From NCBI RefSeq assembly GCF_004004555.2, contig NZ_SACP01000005.1:172854-236853 (forward strand): 64,000 nucleotides of DNA, read 5' to 3'. Position numbers and translations under genes: made by a program. The notes under the pieces were generated by a model. That model saw only the letters and a list, made by a program, of their open reading frames with translations, was not told the DNA's origin and made no database searches. This DNA is from Methylobacterium oryzihabitans. Lineage in GTDB: Bacteria > Pseudomonadota > Alphaproteobacteria > Rhizobiales > Beijerinckiaceae. This document shows, piece after piece, positions 1 through 6,935 of the stretch (its first letter is position 1; every line of letters begins with the position of its first letter).

Positions 1-747
1 CTCGACCTCTTGCATCGCGACGCCGCGAGCGCCGATCTCGGCACCGGGGAGAACGTGCTGCTGACCCTGCGGGCGGATCCCGGCGCCCGGCGGTCCGCCC
101 CCCGCGAGGCCGGCCTGTTCCACACCGCGTTCCTGCTGCCGTCCCGGATCGACCTCGGCGCGTGGCTGCGTCACGCCGCCGACCGGGGCCTGCGGCTCGA
201 CGGCGCCGCCGACCACCTCGTCAGCGAGGCCATCTACCTCTCCGACCCCGAGGGCAACGGCATCGAGATCTACGCCGACCGCCCCGACGCCGTGTGGCCG
301 CGCACGCCGACCGGGGTGGCGATGGCCAACGCGCCCCTCGACCGGCCCGCCCTGATGGCGCTGGCCGGCGCGCCGTGGCGCGGCCTGCCCGCCGGCGCCT
401 CGGTCGGACACGTCCATCTGCGGGTCGGCGCCCTGGAGCCGGCCGACCGCTTCTATGCCGGGCTGCTCGGCTTCGATGTCACCTGCCGGTTCCCGGGCGC
501 GAGCTTCTACGGCTCCGGCGGCTACCACCACCAGCTCGCCGCCAACATCTGGCACAGCGAGGGCGCGCGCCCCGCGGACGGGCCGCGGACCGGCCTCGCC
601 GCGGTCGAGTTCCGGTTCGCGGCCGACGCCCTCGACGCGGCGCGGCGGCGGTTCGGGGAGGCCGGGGTCGGTGTCGAGACGGGCGCGGCCGGGGGCCTGT
701 CGGTCACGGAGCCCTGGGGCGTCGCGCTGCGGCTGCTGCCGGCCTGA
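1..747 (+). CDS. VOC-family (glyoxalase/extradiol dioxygenase-like) protein, 5' end missing
   Basis: The frame is open from the first base of the window and ends with TGA at 745-747, so the gene begins upstream and about 248 C-terminal codons are present. Two vicinal-oxygen-chelate modules are visible. The first ends in the metal-site signature DPEGNGIEIYADRP, and the second begins at about residue 135 with GHVHLRVGALEPADRFYAGLLGF and ends at the C-terminus. This layout resembles CatE-type catechol 2,3-dioxygenase-like proteins of about 280-300 residues, which would use an active-site metal to act on small aromatic or aldehyde substrates. The substrate cannot be read from the sequence. A TTG at position 10 is an open codon but not a convincing start. 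The downstream gap carries a palindromic repeat. Confidence 0.8.
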   Translation, partial: LDLLHRDAASADLGTGENVLLTLRADPGARRSAPREAGLFHTAFLLPSRIDLGAWLRHAADRGLRLDGAADHLVSEAIYLSDPEGNGIEIYADRPDAVWPRTPTGVAMANAPLDRPALMALAGAPWRGLPAGASVGHVHLRVGALEPADRFYAGLLGFDVTCRFPGASFYGSGGYHHQLAANIWHSEGARPADGPRTGLAAVEFRFAADALDAARRRFGEAGVGVETGAAGGLSVTEPWGVALRLLPA

Positions 748-813
748 CCCCCGCAGGGGCCCGGCGGTGCCGGCGGGGCACAGGTTCCGGGAGACGCGCT
801 CCGAAACCCCTCT

Positions 814-894
814 CGTACGATGTCCGATTGATCGCGAACCGGTTTCGCTCGGGCGCCGCGCGGGCTGAGGATACGATGTCCGAAAACCGTATCA
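814..894 (+). repeat. Dispersed palindromic intergenic repeat R1, copy a
   Basis: This copy shares with four or five other places in the window the core GGGCGCCGCGCGGGCTG, preceded by a TTTCGCTC block and followed by a short hairpin with the arm CCGAAAACCGTATCA. The last three bases (TCA, 892-894) are the stop codon of the minus-strand gene next to it. Read on the minus strand the hairpin would follow the coding end directly and could stabilise or terminate the transcript. Confidence 0.75.
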
Positions 895-1164
895 CTCCTT
901 GCCGATCTCCATCAGCAGCCGTTCGGCGCGGGCGTCCTCGATCCGGTTGACCATCCGCCTGCCCTCGTGGACGTCGCGCAGGGTCTTGACGAGGGTGATG
1001 CAGGACTGGACCAGCATCACCACGCCCATGGCGAGGTATGCCTTGATCCACAGGTCGAGCGGCAGGAACAGGATGCCGGCGCCGACCATCGCGGCGGAGC
1101 CCAGGAAGGACGCGTAGGTGAAAGCGACCCAGGCCGAGGTATGCTGCGGTGTCTGCGGGTTCAT
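892..1164 (-). CDS. YiaA/YiaB-family two-helix inner-membrane protein (internal start)
   Basis: This is a 90-residue protein starting at the ATG at 1164, which is preceded by a good AAGGA ribosome site about ten bases upstream. That makes separate translation likely even though the upstream PspA-like frame has no stop. Two hydrophobic helices are visible at about residues 11-35 and 38-60. They are followed by a short charged cytoplasmic tail. YiaA/YiaB proteins are small inner-membrane proteins of unknown biochemical role, and they often sit beside PspA-like genes in alphaproteobacteria. The TGA stop is formed by the terminal bases of repeat R1 copy a. Confidence 0.7.
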   Translation of the reverse strand: MNPQTPQHTSAWVAFTYASFLGSAAMVGAGILFLPLDLWIKAYLAMGVVMLVQSCITLVKTLRDVHEGRRMVNRIEDARAERLLMEIGKE

Positions 1165-1743
1165 GGGATCGGATCCTTGCATCGGGTGGTTCGGGAATCG
1201 GGCGGGACGGGTCACGCGGCGGAGCCGGCGGCGCGGGCGCGCAGGCGCCCCGGCGAGCGCCGCCTCGGTGCCGGGCGCCGCCGCCCCGCGCCGGTCGCGC
1301 AGGCGCCGCGCCGCCTCGGCGGCCTGCGCGATGCGCCGGCCGCGCTCCAGTTCGGCGATCTGCCGGGCGCCCTCGCGCACGGTCCGGCGCAGGGCTGCCA
1401 CCTCCCGCGCGAACGCGGCGCGGGCTTCGTCCAGGTCGCGGATCTCGGCCTCGATCCCGGCGATCGCCTCGGCGGCCTCCCCGGCGAGGTCGTCGCGGCT
1501 CCCCCGCAACGCGGCCACCGCCCGCTCCTCGAGGTCGGCCAGCCGCGCGGCCAGGGCCGCGTGCCGGCCGGCGTCGGTGCGCTCCTGCACCAGGGCCGCC
1601 GCCAGCGCCCGCCGGCTGCCGTCGAGGGCGGCGGCCGCCTCGCGGATCTGCTGGTCGAGCAGCGGCAGGGCATGGCGGTCGGCGAGGTCCTCGCAGGCCT
1701 GCGCAGCCGCGCCGCGGGCCAGGGTGGCGACGATCCGGAACAT
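892..1743 (-). CDS. PspA/IM30-like coiled-coil protein reading in frame into a YiaA-type membrane domain
   Basis: This is one open frame of 283 codons. Residues 1 to about 165 look like the PspA/IM30 family: an MFRIVATL start, the LLDQQIREA segment and a long alanine/arginine/glutamate-rich coiled coil. PspA proteins bind the inner membrane and protect it under stress. They usually run to about 220 residues, so this one appears cut short. About 28 residues of basic, unrelated-looking sequence follow, and then the YiaA-like two-helix domain (residues 194-283) with no stop between. Either the two are a genuine fusion, or a pspA-like gene has lost its end and reads into yiaA. It is divergent from tetR, and three operator-like palindromes lie in the shared promoter. 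Confidence 0.65.
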   Translation of the reverse strand: MFRIVATLARGAAAQACEDLADRHALPLLDQQIREAAAALDGSRRALAAALVQERTDAGRHAALAARLADLEERAVAALRGSRDDLAGEAAEAIAGIEAEIRDLDEARAAFAREVAALRRTVREGARQIAELERGRRIAQAAEAARRLRDRRGAAAPGTEAALAGAPARPRRRLRRVTRPARFPNHPMQGSDPMNPQTPQHTSAWVAFTYASFLGSAAMVGAGILFLPLDLWIKAYLAMGVVMLVQSCITLVKTLRDVHEGRRMVNRIEDARAERLLMEIGKE

Positions 1744-1755
1744 CTTGGCGCCTCA

Positions 1756-1825
1756 TGAACGTTGTTCACGAGCGCACCTTCCCACGGCCATGAACGCTGT
1801 TCAAGCACTTTTTGAACGACGTTCA
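1756..1825. promoter_or_regulatory. Three copies of a 13-bp palindrome, putative TetR operators
   Basis: Three matches to TGAAC-N3-GTTCA occur between the divergent pspA-like and tetR starts: TGAACGTTGTTCA at 1756-1768, TGAACGCTGTTCA at 1791-1803 and TGAACGACGTTCA at 1813-1825. Start-to-start spacings are 35 and 22 bases. The half-sites are identical in all three copies and only the centre varies, as expected for sites bound by a dimer. The adjacent TetR protein is the obvious ligand; this is inference. The outer sites lie 13-16 bases from the two start codons, so binding would repress both directions. Confidence 0.75.
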
Positions 1826-1840
1826 CGATGAGGCGCGACG

Positions 1841-2485
1841 ATGCGGACTGAGGAACGGCGGGAGCATCTGCGCACGGCTCTGGTCGACGCGGCGGAGGCG
1901 GTCATCGCCCGGGACGGCCTGTCGGGCCTGAAGGCGCGCGACCTCGCCCAGACGGTCGGCTGCGCCATCGGCACGATCTACACGGTGTTTCCCGACCTCG
2001 ACGCGCTGATCCTGGCGGTGAACCTGCGCACGCTGCTGCTGTTCGACGCCACGATCGCGCAGGTGCGCACCGGGAGCGGCCCGGCCGGCCCGTCCGGCCG
2101 CGCCGCCCGCTCCGCGGCGATCGAGGATCTGGTGCGGCTCGCGGTGGCCTACCTGCGCTTCGCCCGCGAGCACCCGACGCGCTGGCGCGCCCTGTTCCAG
2201 CACCGCCGGGAGACCGCCCCGCCGGACTGGTACCTGCGCGAGCAGGGGCGTCTGTTCCGCACCATCGAGGGGCCGGTGCAGGTCCTGTGCCCGCGCCTCG
2301 GCGAGGCGGAGCGCGCCCTGCTCGCCCGCTCGCTGTTCTCGGCGACGCACGGCCTCGTCAGCCTCGGCCTGGACGAGAAGCTGATGAGCCTGAGCGAGGC
2401 CGTGCTACGTCGCCAGATCGAGACCGTCGTCACGGCGATCGGCCGCGGGCTGATCGCGCAGGACTCCGCGAAGGGGCAACCATGA
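1841..2485 (+). CDS. TetR/AcrR-family transcriptional regulator
   Basis: This 214-residue protein has an N-terminal helix-turn-helix at about residues 12-58, with the pattern GLSGLKARDLAQTVGCAIGT followed by IYTVFPDLDAL. The rest is an all-helical ligand-binding and dimerisation domain of the WHG-like (TetR_C_13) kind. It would repress transcription until a small ligand binds; the ligand is not apparent. Three 13-bp palindromes lie just upstream, so autoregulation and control of the divergent pspA/yiaA pair are likely. The stop overlaps the panB start by four bases (ATGA), so the regulator and panB are probably cotranscribed and translationally coupled. Confidence 0.88.
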   Translation: MRTEERREHLRTALVDAAEAVIARDGLSGLKARDLAQTVGCAIGTIYTVFPDLDALILAVNLRTLLLFDATIAQVRTGSGPAGPSGRAARSAAIEDLVRLAVAYLRFAREHPTRWRALFQHRRETAPPDWYLREQGRLFRTIEGPVQVLCPRLGEAERALLARSLFSATHGLVSLGLDEKLMSLSEAVLRRQIETVVTAIGRGLIAQDSAKGQP

Positions 2486-3375
2486 GCCACCACCCGCAGA
2501 GCGAACCGGCCCGGTCCGGCCCCGCCCCCGTCACCGTGCCGATGCTCCAGGGCTTCAAGGCCGAGGGGCGCCGGATCGTGATGGTGACCGCCTACGACGC
2601 CGCGATGGCTCGCCTCGTCGATCCGGTCGTGGACGCGATCCTGGTCGGCGACAGCGTTGGCAACGTCTGCCTCGGCTTCGACAACACGCTGCCGGTCAGC
2701 ATGGCGATGATGAACCACCACGTCGAGGCGGTGGCCCGGGCCCGGCCGCGGGCGCTGCTCGTCGCCGACCTGCCCTATCTCAGCTACCACCTCGACCTCG
2801 CCGAGACGATCCGCAACGCCGGCGGCTTCCTCCAGCGCGGCGCCGCGGCGGTGAAGTTGGAGGGCGGGGCCGCCCGCGCGCCCACCGTGCGGGCGCTCGC
2901 CGAGTGCGAGATCCCCGTGATGGGGCATCTCGGCCTGACGCCGCAGAGCCTGCACGCCATGGGCGGGTTCAAGGTCCAGGGCCGGGCCGCCGAGGGCGCC
3001 CGCCGCATCCTCGACGACGCCCTGCGGCTGGAGGAGGCCGGCTGCTTCTCGCTGGTCCTGGAGGGCATCCCGGCGGAGCTGGCGGCGCGGGTCACCGAGC
3101 GGCTGACGATCCCGACCATCGGCATCGGCGCCGGTCCCGCCTGCTCCGGGCAGGTGCTGGTGCTGCACGACGTGCTCGGCCTGCTGCCCGGCCGCAAGGC
3201 GAAGTTCGTCCGCACCTACACCGACGGCTACGGCCTGCTCCAGGCCGGCCTCGCGGACTGGGCCGCGGACGTGCGCGCCGGCCGCTTCCCCGGCGAGGCC
3301 GAATCCTACGCGATGCCGGAGGCGGCCCGGGCCGCACTCGATGATTCTCCTGCACCGGAGTCCCCCGCCCGATGA
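2482..3375 (+). CDS. panB: 3-methyl-2-oxobutanoate hydroxymethyltransferase
   Basis: This 297-residue protein carries out the first committed step of pantothenate synthesis: it moves the one-carbon unit of 5,10-methylene-tetrahydrofolate onto alpha-ketoisovalerate to make ketopantoate in the cytoplasm. PanB signatures are present: VGDSVG with D57, ADLPY with D96, VKLEGG with K125 and E127, GHLGLTPQ, and LVLEGIP with the catalytic-type E194. These match the E. coli residues D45, D84, K112, E114 and E181. The start ATG overlaps the tetR stop and the stop overlaps the next start, so the three genes form a tight operon. Placing panB under a TetR regulator rather than beside panC is unusual. Confidence 0.95.
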   Translation: MSHHPQSEPARSGPAPVTVPMLQGFKAEGRRIVMVTAYDAAMARLVDPVVDAILVGDSVGNVCLGFDNTLPVSMAMMNHHVEAVARARPRALLVADLPYLSYHLDLAETIRNAGGFLQRGAAAVKLEGGAARAPTVRALAECEIPVMGHLGLTPQSLHAMGGFKVQGRAAEGARRILDDALRLEEAGCFSLVLEGIPAELAARVTERLTIPTIGIGAGPACSGQVLVLHDVLGLLPGRKAKFVRTYTDGYGLLQAGLADWAADVRAGRFPGEAESYAMPEAARAALDDSPAPESPAR

Positions 3376-4610
3376 CCGACACCGCTCCTCTCGGCCGGCG
3401 CGTGATGGCGCTGATCGACGACCTCGCCCGCCACACCGACGAGCCCGGCCGGCTGACCCGGCTCTACCTCTCGCCCGGCCACCGGGCGACGGCGGAGGCG
3501 GTGCTCGGCATGATGCGGGCGGCGGGGTTGGAGGCCCGCCTCGACGCGGTCGGCAACGTCGTCGGCCGGCGCGAGGGCGCGCGGCCCGGCCTGCCGGCGC
3601 TCGTGCTCGGCTCGCACATCGACAGCGTGGTCGATGCCGGGCGCTACGACGGGCCGCTCGGCGTCGTCTGCGGCCTCGTCGCCGCCGAGGTTCTGGCGAC
3701 GGAGGCGGCCGCCCTCCCCTTCGCCCTCGAAGTGGTGGCGTTCGGCGACGAGGAGAACGTGCGCTTCCCCACCAGCCTCTCGACCTCGAAGGCGTGGGCC
3801 GGCGCCTACCGGCCGGACTGGCTCGACGGCGCGGATTCCGAGGGCGTCACCCTGCGGGCGGCGCTGACCGCCTTCGGCGGCGACCCGGACGGGATCGCGG
3901 CGCTCGCCCGCAGCCCGGCGGAGATCGCCGGCTATCTCGAGGTCCATATCGAGCAGGGTCCGATGCTCGAGGCGCGCGACCAGCCGGTCGGGGTGGTCTC
4001 GGCGATCGCCGGCCTGACCCGGGCCCGCTGCACCGTGACCGGGGAGGCCAACCACGCCGGCACGGTGCCGATGGGGTCGCGCCGCGACGCGCTCGCCGCC
4101 GCGGCCGAGATGGCGCTCGCCGTCGAGCGGCTCGGCGCGGCGGCGGCGAGCGCGGTCGCGACGGTCGGTTCGCTCACGGTGCGGCCGAACGCCGTCAACG
4201 TCATCGCGGGCGAGGTCGACTTCACCCTCGACATCCGCGCGCCGGAGGATCCGGTCCGCCTCGGCCTCGTCGCGGCGATCGAGGCCGAATGCCGGGCGAT
4301 CGCCGCCCGGCGCGGGGTGGGCTTCGCCGGCGAGACCTTCATGGACAACCCGGCGGTCGGCCTCGATGCCGGCCTGCGGGCCGCCCTGGAGAGTGCCGCC
4401 CGGGGCTTCGGGTTCGATCCGCCGGCGCTCGCCTCCGGCGCCACCCACGATGCGGTGTCGATGGCGCGGCTCGGCCCCTCGGCGATGCTGTTCGTGCGCT
4501 GCCGCGGCGGGATCAGCCACAACCCGGCCGAGTCGATCACCGAGGCCGACGCGGACGCCGCGGTGCGGGTGCTGATCGAGACCGTGCGGGCTCTGGCGGC
4601 GCGCGGGTGA
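3372..4610 (+). CDS. M20-family amidohydrolase of the allantoate / N-carbamoyl-amino-acid / beta-ureidopropionase class
   Basis: This 412-residue binuclear metallohydrolase shows the family motifs: GSHIDSVVDAGRYDGPLG (H82, D93), AFGDEENVRF (E127, E128), VHIEQGP (H192), NHAGTVPM in the dimerisation lid, and SHNPAE near the C-terminus. Members cleave carbamoyl or ureido groups from allantoate, N-carbamoyl amino acids or N-carbamoyl-beta-alanine, releasing ammonia and CO2. The overlap ATGA with panB suggests coupled translation. Because beta-alanine is the other precursor of pantothenate, a beta-ureidopropionase role would fit the context, but the substrate cannot be fixed from motifs alone. Confidence 0.88.
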   Translation: MTDTAPLGRRVMALIDDLARHTDEPGRLTRLYLSPGHRATAEAVLGMMRAAGLEARLDAVGNVVGRREGARPGLPALVLGSHIDSVVDAGRYDGPLGVVCGLVAAEVLATEAAALPFALEVVAFGDEENVRFPTSLSTSKAWAGAYRPDWLDGADSEGVTLRAALTAFGGDPDGIAALARSPAEIAGYLEVHIEQGPMLEARDQPVGVVSAIAGLTRARCTVTGEANHAGTVPMGSRRDALAAAAEMALAVERLGAAAASAVATVGSLTVRPNAVNVIAGEVDFTLDIRAPEDPVRLGLVAAIEAECRAIAARRGVGFAGETFMDNPAVGLDAGLRAALESAARGFGFDPPALASGATHDAVSMARLGPSAMLFVRCRGGISHNPAESITEADADAAVRVLIETVRALAARG

Positions 4611-4774
4611 CGGCGCGTTCCGCCGGTGCCGGCGGCGCGGTCGCTCGGCGGGCCGTGTAGACGCGGAGCGGGCGCTCCGTGCTATGGCTCTCGTCACGGC
4701 CTCCGGGATGCCGCCCGCGAGAGGCGGCGGCCGGGGCCCCGGCGTCAACACGCCCTCAGCGGACGGGATCGACC

Positions 4775-5545
4775 ATGGCGCGGCGCTTCAACCGGATCGC
4801 CTTCATCGCGAGCCCGAGCCCGGAGGCCCGGGAGGCGGCCGACCTGCTCATGCGCCGCTACGACCACGTCTCGCCCGAGGAGGCCGACGTGGTGGTGGGG
4901 CTCGGCGGCGACGGGCTGATGCTCCAGGCGCTGCACCGCTTCATGGGCTCCGGCAAGCCGATCTACGGCATGAACCGCGGCACGGTCGGGTTCATGATGA
5001 ACGAGTTCGAGGTCGAGGGCCTGCTCGACCGGCTCGAGGCGGCGCAGCGCAGCGTCGTCCACCCGCTGCTGATGATCGCCACCGACGTGCTGGGCCTCAC
5101 CCACACGGCGCGGGCGGTCAACGAGGTCTACATGCTGCGCCAGACCCACCAGACCGCCAAGCTGAGGATCTCGATCGACGGGCAAGTGCGGCTGCCGGAA
5201 CTCATCGCCGACGGCGCCCTGGTGGCGACGCCGGTCGGCTCGACCGCCTACAACTTCTCGGTCGGCGGCCCGATCCTGCCGATCTCGGCCCAGTTGCTCG
5301 CCTTCACGCCGATCTCGGCGTTCCGGCCCCGGCGCCAGGGCAGCGTCCTGCTGCCCAACCACGCCCGCATCCGCATCGAGGTGAAGGATCCGGAATACCG
5401 CCCGGTGGCGGCGGTGGCCGACCACACCGAGTTCCGCCGCGTCGCCCGGGTCGAGACCGCCCTCGACCGCTCCACCGATCTCGTGATGCTGCACGATCCC
5501 GGTCACAGCATGGACGAGCGCATCCTGCGCGAGCAGTTCGGCTGA
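4775..5545 (+). CDS. nadK: NAD kinase
   Basis: This 256-residue cytoplasmic enzyme phosphorylates NAD to NADP with ATP. The catalytic GGDG motif is at residues 44-47 in VVGLGGDGLMLQAL. The NE motif lies in RAVNEVYMLR, and the substrate-binding segment is DGALVATPVGSTAYN. The length and short N-terminus are typical of the alphaproteobacterial form. I chose ATG 4775 because upstream in-frame codons add only unrelated sequence and the conserved fold starts at RFNRIAF. A strong GC hairpin follows the stop, and the next gene converges on it. Confidence 0.96.
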   Translation: MARRFNRIAFIASPSPEAREAADLLMRRYDHVSPEEADVVVGLGGDGLMLQALHRFMGSGKPIYGMNRGTVGFMMNEFEVEGLLDRLEAAQRSVVHPLLMIATDVLGLTHTARAVNEVYMLRQTHQTAKLRISIDGQVRLPELIADGALVATPVGSTAYNFSVGGPILPISAQLLAFTPISAFRPRRQGSVLLPNHARIRIEVKDPEYRPVAAVADHTEFRRVARVETALDRSTDLVMLHDPGHSMDERILREQFG

Positions 5546-5554
5546 GCGCCGCGC

Positions 5555-5587
5555 GGGCCCGGGCGGAGCAGGGCCCCGCCCGGGCCC
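5555..5587. terminator. GC-rich hairpin between convergent genes
   Basis: A perfect 12-bp inverted repeat (GGGCCCGGGCGG at 5555-5566, complement at 5576-5587) has a 9-base loop and lies between nadK and the convergent DUF3606 gene. There is no T-run, so it may act as a bidirectional barrier or mRNA-end stabiliser rather than a classical intrinsic terminator. Confidence 0.55.
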
Positions 5588-5591
5588 GATC

Positions 5592-5771
5592 TCACAGCGC
5601 GACGCCGAGATGGGCCGCGACGGTGCTGGCGCGCGACCCGATCAGCTTGACGGTCTGGCGCAGGGCGTCGTCGGTGACGCCGAGGCGCTCGCACCAGTAG
5701 GCGCGATCCTCGGGCGAGTAGATGTCAATGTGGCGGACCGGGCGCGGCCCGGCGGCGAGGGTGGAGGGCAT
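5592..5771 (-). CDS. DUF3606-family small protein
   Basis: This 59-residue protein has the DUF3606 pattern: a basic N-terminus, IDIYSPEDRAYWCERLGVTD and then LRQTVKLIGSRASTVAAHL. DUF3606 proteins are short, widespread in alphaproteobacteria and have no established biochemical role. The start at 5771 has an AGGA ribosome site eight bases upstream. The frame stays open further upstream, but that part looks like untranslated sequence. It converges on nadK across a strong hairpin. Confidence 0.8.
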   Translation of the reverse strand: MPSTLAAGPRPVRHIDIYSPEDRAYWCERLGVTDDALRQTVKLIGSRASTVAAHLGVAL

Positions 5772-5976
5772 GGCGGCTGTCCTGCTGGAGAATCGGGCGA
5801 TGGGTTGCGCCCAACCGGAATGATGCTGGGCAACGCTCGCGACCGGGCTTGGTTGCCGGCGTCCGGGATCCCGGACGCCGCAGGCGGAAGACGGCGCCTC
5901 GGGCTCGACCGGGCGCGGATTCTCGGCGATCACGCCCCGAAGGCGCGGCCGCGCTCCCACCGAGACGAGATTCCGG

Positions 5977-6795
5977 ATGCCCCTGTCCCTCGACCACCTC
6001 GTGATCGCGGTCGCCGACCTCGACCGGGCCTTCGCCGACTACGCCGCCCTCGGCTTCACGGTGATCCGCGGCGGCGAGCACGCCAACGGCATCACCCACA
6101 ACGTCCTCGTCGTGCTGGAGGACGGATCGTACCTCGAACTGATCTCGTTCCGGCGGCCCCAGCCCGGCGACCGCTGGTCGGACGTGTATCACCGCGCCGG
6201 CGAAGGCTTCCTCGACCACGCGCTCCTGCCCGACGACATCGACGCGGTCGCCGCCGCCGCGCAGGCGCGCGGGCTCGACATCGCCGACCCGGTTTCCGGC
6301 GGGCGCCTGCGCCCGGACGGCGCCCGGCTCGACTGGAAGATCGCCCGCTCGCCCGGATCGGACGTGCCGTTCCTGTGCGGCGACGTCACGCCCCGGGCGC
6401 TGCGGGTGCAGGAGGGCGACGTGCGCCGGCACCGCAACGGCGTCACCGGCCTCGCGGCGCTCACGGTCGCGGTGCGCGACGTCGAGGCGGCGCGGGCGCG
6501 CTACGCCGCCCTCCTCGGCGCCGGCGCCGACGCACCGGTCGTCGAGGCGGTCGTGGCCGGGACCGCGGCCCGGACCGCGACGCTGCCGCTCGGCCCCGGC
6601 GTCGCCGTGACGCTGGCGAGCCCGGCCGGCGCCGGCGGCGACCTCGCCGCCGCCCTCGCGGCGCGGGGCGAGGGACCCTTCGCCGCCGTGTTCCGGGCGC
6701 CGGACGGGCACGGCGACCTCGACCCGGCCCTCACTCACGGCGCCCGGCTGTCCGTCGCCGGCGGGTTTCCTGTGGATCCGCTCACGAAAATCTGA
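5977..6795 (+). CDS. VOC-family glyoxalase-like protein
   Basis: This 272-residue protein begins with a clear VOC/Glyoxalase_3 module, SLDHLVIAVADLDRAFADYA. Next comes GGEHANGITHNVLVVLEDGS and an ELISFR segment. A second, more diverged half starts at about residue 155 (LTVAVRDVEAARARYAALLG). Such proteins bind a small metabolite, often with a divalent metal at His/Glu positions, and the reaction is unknown. It stands alone, divergent from the DUF3606 gene, with about 205 bases of shared upstream sequence in which I recognise no operator. Confidence 0.8.
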   Translation: MPLSLDHLVIAVADLDRAFADYAALGFTVIRGGEHANGITHNVLVVLEDGSYLELISFRRPQPGDRWSDVYHRAGEGFLDHALLPDDIDAVAAAAQARGLDIADPVSGGRLRPDGARLDWKIARSPGSDVPFLCGDVTPRALRVQEGDVRRHRNGVTGLAALTVAVRDVEAARARYAALLGAGADAPVVEAVVAGTAARTATLPLGPGVAVTLASPAGAGGDLAAALAARGEGPFAAVFRAPDGHGDLDPALTHGARLSVAGGFPVDPLTKI

Positions 6796-6935
6796 TCGGA
6801 CCGAATTTCGCCAAGGTTAACGTCTAGCCCTCGGCGTCAGGCCGCGGTCGGATCCGATAACCGTTCGTTTACGGTTCTCGGCAACCTTCCGTTCACCATG
6901 GCCGCCGCGCTGGTTCGCGGCGCGGACGGGGGGAC

